Shown here piece after piece: positions 22,220 to 27,184 of a stretch of 27,184 nucleotides of DNA. The stretch lies in assembly GCA_910577885.1 (NCBI GenBank), contig CAJTNK010000017.1, positions 1-27,184 on the forward strand. The letters are read 5' to 3'. Each line of letters opens with the position of its first letter. The stretch's first letter is position 1. Made by a program: the position numbers and the translations under genes. Source of the DNA: an uncultured Rikenella sp. (GTDB lineage Bacteria; Bacteroidota; Bacteroidia; Bacteroidales; Rikenellaceae). The notes under the pieces were generated by a model. The model was not told the origin of the DNA. It ran no database searches and saw only the letters and a program-made list of their open reading frames with translations.

Positions 22220-24115
22220 TCAGCGGTATTCGATCGGCCGGGGAGCTCCCGGTGCGAAGTTGAATTCCTGGAAGTCGCGTTCGTTCGAGATCGAAAAATA
22301 GCTGTATCCCACCTCTGGCGGCCGGTTGAAAGCGTAACCCAATCGAATCTGTATATTGTTGAATATCAGTCGTTCGTTTTTGATCCGCACGCCGGCTCCG
22401 ATAGCCCCCGTAAAGCGGTTGCGGAACAGGTTGTTGTCGTAGCCCAGCCACCCGGCGTCGCCGAACAGAAAGAAGGCGAACCGGAAATGGTACAGGAACA
22501 GCGGGGTGAAGAGTACCGTCTCGGAACTGAACGTCAGACGGTTATATCCCGACATCCAGGCGTTTTCCGACAGACCGCGAATCCCCATGCCGTGTGCTTT
22601 CTCATACCGGAGCGCCTCGCGTTCGCCCTCCAGCCGGTGAAATCCCATGGTGGCCGACAGAGCGGCGAACTGCCGGATATAGCTCGTCCGCACCCGCAAC
22701 AGAGGCGTAAAGTAGCGCAGCTGACCCGTCACAACGGATTGCTGAGGCCGATAGTCCGGCAGAAAGAACGACCCCAGGGCAATACCCGTCTCGAGGTAGT
22801 GGTCGCCGAGCAGGTTTCCCCAGTAACCGCGAAGCCCCCAATAGTCTCTCGGTCCGATCCGTTCGGCCCACTCCCGCCCTCCCACGAGCTCCACCCGGAA
22901 GCCGTACGGGATGTCCTCGGTCCGTCCGTAACCGTAGATCATATTGCCCTGAAAGTAGTTGCGTCGCGAGACGCCGATACTCAAGAGCATCCGGTCGCGA
23001 TTGAGGTAGTAAGGATTCAGCCTCTCGGTGACCGGCGGCCGCGCGTTGTAGTGCTCCCGCCCGAGCGACGCGGCGGCATACAGGCTGGTTCCGTTGCGCC
23101 AGTCGAGGCACCATGACTTGCCGCCCCAGCCCTCGACCCGAAAACGGTTGACGAAGTACGAAGTGTCGGTCAGTTGCTGGGCCTCGCGTCGGTAGAGACG
23201 TTCGACGTCGAACCCGAATCCCCAATCGGAAGGGAGGATGAACGGGTGGTCGACGCCAAACGCCCCGATGTTCCTGTTGGCTCCGACCCCGAGCCGCACC
23301 GTAACGTCCGTAAAGTGGCCCAACAGGTTCCGAGCCGTGTAATCGATCTCGGCCCCCACCTTTCGGACCGCGTTTTCGGTCGTTAAGATCAGTTTGAGTT
23401 CGTCGCCGGTCCCGAGAAAGTTCCGGTCGAAGAGCGAAAATTCGTTTTCGTCGCTTCCCAGGTGCATGTCGCCGCTGATCGACCAGTTGTCGCGGGCGAA
23501 GACATGGACCGCCACCCCGAGCGAATCGCACGGGTCGGGTACGACGACGAAATAAGCGGTCGAAAGGTTCGGCAGGCTGCGCAACAACTCTTCGTTGATC
23601 CCCATCACATACGGGTTGAGCGTGTCGCCCGCCTCGAAAAGGAGATTTTGGAGCAGTTGTCGCGGTTGGGTGCGGATGTGCAGCCGGTCGATGAAACGTT
23701 GCACCCATCCGACCTTGACCGTCGTGTCGCGGGGCGAAAAGACGTTGGCCTGGGTCAAATGCACGGCGGTGATCCGCCGCCCGGCAAACGATTCGAAATA
23801 GGAGCGGTTTCGCCGGAAATCGAGCATCGGAGCCCCTTCATCGCTGGCGTTCCGACTCCGGATCAGGGAACGGAACAGAAAACGGCTCACCGGATTGCGG
23901 TACCGTCGATAACGGAGCGTGTCATAAAAAGCATCGGCCCGTCGGTTCCGTTCGCGATAGTTGAACGGCACGACGATCGTGTCGCTGTGCAACTGCTCGT
24001 CGTATCGCGGCGGGCTGTTCTTCAGCGACTGCCCCTCGGTCCGAAACACAGAGGAGGCGAGGAGGAACAAACTGACAACCAGCGTGGCAACGATATGTCC
24101 TCCTCGCCTCTCCAT
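22220..24115 (-). CDS. Omp85-superfamily outer-membrane protein (BamA/TamA-like, single POTRA)
   Basis: A 631-aa protein with an export signal (hydrophobic about residues 9-24). One POTRA-like domain (about 110-215) is visible: RRITAVHLTQANVF, then LHIRTQPRQLLQNLLFEAGD, NEELLRSLPNLSTAYFVVVP and VHVFARDNWSI. The rest is a beta-barrel rich in alternating hydrophobic and aromatic strands, with the loop-6 motif GIRGL (511-515) corresponding to the VRGF motif of Omp85 proteins. One POTRA and modest length separate it from BamA, which has five. The substrate is unknown. The start is the ATG at 24115, whose A is also the last base of the upstream gene's TGA (TGATG), so translation is probably coupled; a GTG lies one codon earlier. 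Third gene after kdsA. Confidence 0.85.
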   Translation of the reverse strand: MERRGGHIVATLVVSLFLLASSVFRTEGQSLKNSPPRYDEQLHSDTIVVPFNYRERNRRADAFYDTLRYRRYRNPVSRFLFRSLIRSRNASDEGAPMLDFRRNRSYFESFAGRRITAVHLTQANVFSPRDTTVKVGWVQRFIDRLHIRTQPRQLLQNLLFEAGDTLNPYVMGINEELLRSLPNLSTAYFVVVPDPCDSLGVAVHVFARDNWSISGDMHLGSDENEFSLFDRNFLGTGDELKLILTTENAVRKVGAEIDYTARNLLGHFTDVTVRLGVGANRNIGAFGVDHPFILPSDWGFGFDVERLYRREAQQLTDTSYFVNRFRVEGWGGKSWCLDWRNGTSLYAAASLGREHYNARPPVTERLNPYYLNRDRMLLSIGVSRRNYFQGNMIYGYGRTEDIPYGFRVELVGGREWAERIGPRDYWGLRGYWGNLLGDHYLETGIALGSFFLPDYRPQQSVVTGQLRYFTPLLRVRTSYIRQFAALSATMGFHRLEGEREALRYEKAHGMGIRGLSENAWMSGYNRLTFSSETVLFTPLFLYHFRFAFFLFGDAGWLGYDNNLFRNRFTGAIGAGVRIKNERLIFNNIQIRLGYAFNRPPEVGYSYFSISNERDFQEFNFAPGAPRPIEYR

Positions 24116-24804
24116 CACACATCGTCCGAGCGGAACTGGTACCCCATCCGTTTGCCGGTCTGGAGTTTCGAGTTCTCGATTTTGGTATTCATCTGGTCCA
24201 CCGTCACGAGCTTCACCGCATCGTACGGTGGCACGAGGAGGTCGAAGTCCAAGGTATAGGCCATCGTATTTTCGATGATTTCGGTCAAGGCATCGGGTGT
24301 AATAGCCCCTTGTCCGAACCGGTCATGGCGATAGGTCACCTGCCTTTTCCCTTCGACCATGTACTGGAGATCGCGGTTGATAAAAATCCTCCCCACCAGA
24401 TACCCTTCGTCCGCCGACCGGTTGTAGCGGAACGAGTCGGCCAGGAAGTTGTAGATATTGATAACCCCGCAGTAAGCGTTCTGTTTGTCCTGCTTGACAT
24501 AGGAGTTCTGCCAGATGACATTCCCGCGTTCGAACTGAAAGACGTTGGTGTGCATGCTGAAGATCAGGATGTCGCCGGCCATCTGCAGTTGCGCTTCGAA
24601 CTTCCCTCGGTCGCGATACTCCATCTTGATCCGTTTGTCGGTCGTGCCGTCCAACCGTTCGTTGACCTCCACGGCATACTCCTGCAAGATCTCCTTGAGC
24701 TGACAGAAGACCTGCTGCGTGTTGTCGAAAATATGTTGCAGAAGGACCGATTTGGTTTTCAGGGTCTCGACGATCTGCTCTCGTTTATTGGTCGTTTCTT
24801 CCAT
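24115..24804 (-). CDS. Uncharacterised protein between kdsA and the Omp85 gene
   Basis: A 229-aa protein that I do not recognise as a named family. It has no signal peptide or membrane segment, so it should be cytosolic. Residues about 5-50 are charged, helical and could form a coiled coil (REQIVETLKTKSVLLQHIF, then LKEILQEYAVEVNERL). The remainder looks like mixed alpha/beta, with FEAQLQMAGDILIFSMHTNVF, a Tyr/Asn-rich AYCGVINIYNFLADSF and GRIFINRDLQYMVEGKRQV. I chose the ATG at 24804, 28 nt after kdsA; in-frame codons further upstream lie inside kdsA. Its stop overlaps the start of the Omp85 gene by one base. The tight linkage suggests that it works with the outer-membrane protein or in envelope assembly, which is inference only. 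Confidence 0.75.
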   Translation of the reverse strand: MEETTNKREQIVETLKTKSVLLQHIFDNTQQVFCQLKEILQEYAVEVNERLDGTTDKRIKMEYRDRGKFEAQLQMAGDILIFSMHTNVFQFERGNVIWQNSYVKQDKQNAYCGVINIYNFLADSFRYNRSADEGYLVGRIFINRDLQYMVEGKRQVTYRHDRFGQGAITPDALTEIIENTMAYTLDFDLLVPPYDAVKLVTVDQMNTKIENSKLQTGKRMGYQFRSDDV

Positions 24805-24832
24805 GATCTCGGGTCTCGTGCAGTAGAGGTTA

Positions 24833-25726
24833 TTAAAAAGAGAGGATGGTTTTGCGCAAAGCCACCAGCCGTTCGAGCATCGCCTCCATGCGGTCCAGCG
24901 GCAGCATATTGGCCCCGTCCGACAACGCCTGCGCGGGGTTGGGATGGGTCTCGACGAACAGGCCGTCGGCCCCCACCGCAATAGCCGCCCGGGCAATGGT
25001 CTCGATCATCTCCGGATGACCGCCCGTCACGCCGCTGCTCTGGTTGGGCTGTTGCAGCGAGTGGGTGATGTCCATCACCACCGGAAATCCGGTCCGCTGC
25101 ATGGTCGGAATCCCGCGGTAGTCCACCACCAGGTCCTGGTACCCGAACATCGTCCCGCGGTCCGTCAGCATCACCTTCCTGTTGCCACACTCCGTGATCT
25201 TCTCGGCCGCAAAGACCATCGACTCCGGCGCCAGGAACTGTCCTTTTTTGATGTTGACCCACCGCCCGGTCTCGGCCGCAGCGGTGAGCAGGTCGGTCTG
25301 CCGACACAGGAACGCCGGAATCTGAAGCACGTCCACATACTCGGCGGCCATGGCCGCCTCTTCCGGGTTGTGAATATCCGTCACGACCGGCACGCCGAAC
25401 TCCCGCCGCACCTTGGCCAGCAGGTTCAAGGCTTTGACGTCGCCGATCCCGGTGAACGAGTCGGCCCGGCTCCGATTGGCTTTCCGATACGAAGCCTTGA
25501 AGACATAAGGGATTCCGAGCCGCGAGGTGATCTCCACCATGCGCTCCGCCGTTCCCATCACCACCTCCTCGCCCTCCACCACGCACGGACCCGCCAGCAG
25601 AAAAAACATTCCCCGCTTAGCGGCCTGCATCCCCCGATCCTCCGTAAATCCGGGAATCCGGACACAAATATCTCCCTGTTTCATCCGGTTCTTGTCGTCC
25701 GTCGTGTGGCTGTACATCATCGTCAT
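24833..25726 (-). CDS. kdsA: 3-deoxy-8-phosphooctulonate synthase
   Basis: A cytosolic enzyme that condenses phosphoenolpyruvate and arabinose 5-phosphate to Kdo 8-phosphate, the precursor of the Kdo sugar of lipopolysaccharide. Diagnostic blocks are YVFKASYRKANRSRADSF (KANRS marks KdsA against the related DAHP synthases), VVTDIHNPEEA, LQIPAFLCRQTDLL, VNIKKGQFLAP, MLTDRGTMFGY and VETHPNPAQALSDGAN. AGPC with Cys48, where E. coli has Asn, together with the His, Glu and Asp of the later blocks, points to the metal-dependent class of KDO8P synthases. The protein is 297 aa with this start. Internal ATGs at 25720, 25717 and 25684 are possible, because the catalytic domain begins only near residue 40. 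A promoter candidate lies immediately upstream, after rarA. Confidence 0.97.
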   Translation of the reverse strand: MTMMYSHTTDDKNRMKQGDICVRIPGFTEDRGMQAAKRGMFFLLAGPCVVEGEEVVMGTAERMVEITSRLGIPYVFKASYRKANRSRADSFTGIGDVKALNLLAKVRREFGVPVVTDIHNPEEAAMAAEYVDVLQIPAFLCRQTDLLTAAAETGRWVNIKKGQFLAPESMVFAAEKITECGNRKVMLTDRGTMFGYQDLVVDYRGIPTMQRTGFPVVMDITHSLQQPNQSSGVTGGHPEMIETIARAAIAVGADGLFVETHPNPAQALSDGANMLPLDRMEAMLERLVALRKTILSF

Positions 25727-25745
25727 ACGAAATTGCTTTTTCTTG

Positions 25746-25776
25746 TAAATCTAACCTTTTTTCGCCAATCTCCCAA
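25746..25776 (-). promoter_or_regulatory. Promoter candidate for the kdsA operon
   Basis: On the minus strand TTG (25776-25774) is followed after 20 nt by TAGATTTA (25753-25746), one base short of TAnnTTTG. It sits in the 55-nt rarA-kdsA spacer and would start transcription near 25742, about 15 nt before the first ATG of kdsA. Confidence 0.5.
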
Positions 25777-25781
25777 TCCGG

Positions 25782-27059
25782 TCACTCATATTTTCCGCCC
25801 CACAGCTCCGCCATCCGGGCCCGGAGTTTCTCCTCGGCCGGATTTTCGGCCGGCTCCCAAAAGCGCGTACCGCTCAGCCCCTCGGGCATGAACTCCAGGT
25901 CGACGAAATGGCCCGGAAAGTCATGTGCATACTTGTAACCGGTCCCGTACCCCGCCTTCGCCATGAGCGGGGTAGGGGCGTTCCGCAAATGGAGCGGCAC
26001 GGGCCGGTATCCCTCCCGTTCGACCTGCGCCAAGGCCTTGTTGATGGCCATATAAGCCGAGTTGCTCTTCGGCGAAGTGGCCAGATAAATGGTCGTTTGC
26101 GCCAGCGTGATCCGGGCTTCCGGCATCCCGATGTTGTGCACGGTGTTGAAACACGCCTCGGCCAACAACAAGGCGTTCGGATTGGCCAACCCGATGTCTT
26201 CCGAAGCCAGAATGCACAGCCGGCGAGCGATAAACCGCGGCTCTTCGCCTCCGGACAACATCCGTGCCAAATAGTAGATGGCGGCATTCGGGTCGCTTCC
26301 CCGGACGCTCTTGATGAAGGCCGAAATGACATCGTAATGCTCCTCGCCGTTCTTGTCGTACCGGGCGATGTTCTGCTGCAAAGCGGTCCGGACATGCTCG
26401 TCATCGATGACGATCGTCCCTTCGTCGGCCGTGCTGCAGAGCATTTCGACGATGTTCAGCAGCTTGCGCGCGTCGCCGCCGCTGAACCCGAGCAGCGCGC
26501 CGGTCTCTTCGATCCGGATGTCCAACTCTCTGAGGCAAATGTCCTCCGTCACCACCCGTTCGAGCAGCTGCCGGAGGTCCTCCTCGCCCAACGGCTTCAG
26601 GATATAGACCTGACACCGCGACAAGAGCGGTCGGATAATCTCGAACGACGGATTTTCGGTCGTGGCCCCGATCAACGTTACCACCCCCTGTTCCACCGCG
26701 CCGAGCAGCGAATCCTGTTGGGCTTTGTTGAACCGATGGATTTCGTCGATAAACAGCACCGGAGGCGCCGAGTCGAAAAAACGGCTCGACCGGGCCTTCT
26801 CCAACACCTCGCGCACCTCCTTCACTCCGGCGTTAATGGCGCTCAGCGTAAAGAACTTGCGCTCCAACGCCCGCGCCATGATCTGCGCCAGCGTGGTCTT
26901 CCCCACGCCCGGAGGACCCCACAGAATGAACGACGAAAGGTTATGCGCACTCACAAACTTGCGCAACACACCCTCCGGCCCCACCAAATGCTTCTGTCCG
27001 ATATACTGGTCGAGCGTCGTCGGCCTCATCCGCTCTGCCAAAGGTATATTACTCTTCAT
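25782..27059 (-). CDS. rarA: Replication-associated recombination protein A (AAA+ ATPase)
   Basis: A 425-aa AAA+ ATPase of the RarA/MgsA/WRNIP1 family, which acts at stalled replication forks and is related to clamp-loader subunits. It begins PLAERMRPTTLDQYIGQKHL. Walker A is WGPPGVGKTTLAQIMA (about 44-59) and Walker B VLFIDEIHRFNKAQQDSLL. The sensor region is LIGATTENPSFEIIRPLLSRC, with the SRC arginine finger. The C-terminal part contains DPNAAIYYLARMLSGGEEPRFIARRL and PLHLRNAPTPLMAKAGYGTGYKYAHDF, typical of the family's tetramerisation domain. I chose the ATG at 27059 (MKSNIPLAERM). The frame stays open for 34 codons upstream, but these lie in repeat E. TAAATTTG (27073-27066) is an exact -7 box that would give an almost leaderless mRNA, without a clear -33 box. 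Confidence 0.98.
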   Translation of the reverse strand: MKSNIPLAERMRPTTLDQYIGQKHLVGPEGVLRKFVSAHNLSSFILWGPPGVGKTTLAQIMARALERKFFTLSAINAGVKEVREVLEKARSSRFFDSAPPVLFIDEIHRFNKAQQDSLLGAVEQGVVTLIGATTENPSFEIIRPLLSRCQVYILKPLGEEDLRQLLERVVTEDICLRELDIRIEETGALLGFSGGDARKLLNIVEMLCSTADEGTIVIDDEHVRTALQQNIARYDKNGEEHYDVISAFIKSVRGSDPNAAIYYLARMLSGGEEPRFIARRLCILASEDIGLANPNALLLAEACFNTVHNIGMPEARITLAQTTIYLATSPKSNSAYMAINKALAQVEREGYRPVPLHLRNAPTPLMAKAGYGTGYKYAHDFPGHFVDLEFMPEGLSGTRFWEPAENPAEEKLRARMAELWGGKYE

Positions 27060-27092
27060 AATACGCAAATTTATATACTTTATTGATTGAAC

Positions 27093-27184
27093 GGGAGGGT
27101 ACTGTTCCTTTTGTTCACAAAAGGAACCGAAAAAACTTTCGGGAATGCTGTCGCATTCCATGGGCTGCCGTAGTCAAGAGCCTT
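27093..27184. repeat. Intergenic palindromic element, copy E (cut by the window end)
   Basis: The left end is GGGAGGGTACTG (27093-27104). H1 is at 27104-27127, stem GTTCCTTTTGT, loop TC. H2 is at 27142-27159, GGAATGC-TGTC-GCATTCC. From 27101 to the last base it corresponds to 21832-21915 of copy D, with three differences in 84 bases, all in hairpin loops. The remaining two thirds of the element lie beyond the window. It is upstream of rarA, in the same orientation as copy D. Confidence 0.88.

Overview
The window reads as a chromosomal segment of a G+C-rich member of the Bacteroidales, most like Alistipes/Rikenellaceae. The evidence is the gene set (pyrG-yidC, dapB-lepB, a protein with five DUF349 repeats, a single-POTRA Omp85 protein), a long Bacteroidetes-type signal peptidase I, and promoters of the Bacteroidetes type (TTG/TTTG, about 20 nt, TAnnTTTG). 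The family-level placement is inference. No rRNA, tRNA, CRISPR array, transposase or phage gene was found. Almost every protein is a recognisable housekeeping enzyme.

Layout. (1) 174-11149, all on the minus strand and read from right to left: TauE/SafE-type permease, lytic transglycosylase, UvrA, DUF349 protein, CTP synthase, YidC, DUF1963 protein. Spacers are short, and the unit ends in a near-perfect terminator at 105-144. (2) 11500-12309, minus: an omega-amidase-like nitrilase. It diverges from (3) 12470-20752, plus: CvfB-like S1 protein, PurA, [terminator], DapB, signal peptidase I, EtfB, EtfA and a large acyl-CoA dehydrogenase. (4) 21101-21697, minus: a 2-Cys peroxiredoxin, convergent with (3). 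(5) 22220-27059, minus: RarA, KdsA, an unrecognised 229-aa protein and an Omp85-type outer-membrane protein. The last three look like one envelope-biogenesis operon.

The unusual content lies between the genes. Three intergenic gaps of 350-520 bp, plus both window edges, hold members of one family of long, nearly palindromic repeats about 290-330 bp long. Complete copies carry a perfect 24-nt hairpin near each end, shorter hairpins inside these, a long central stem, and outer inverted ends around GGGAGGGTACTG. The stems differ in sequence between copies but stay perfectly paired, and two near-identical copies differ only in hairpin loops. No mobilising gene is present, so they look like non-autonomous fold-back (MITE-like) or REPIN-like elements. 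One of them appears to serve as a bidirectional terminator between convergent genes. Whether the family is already described cannot be decided from this sequence.
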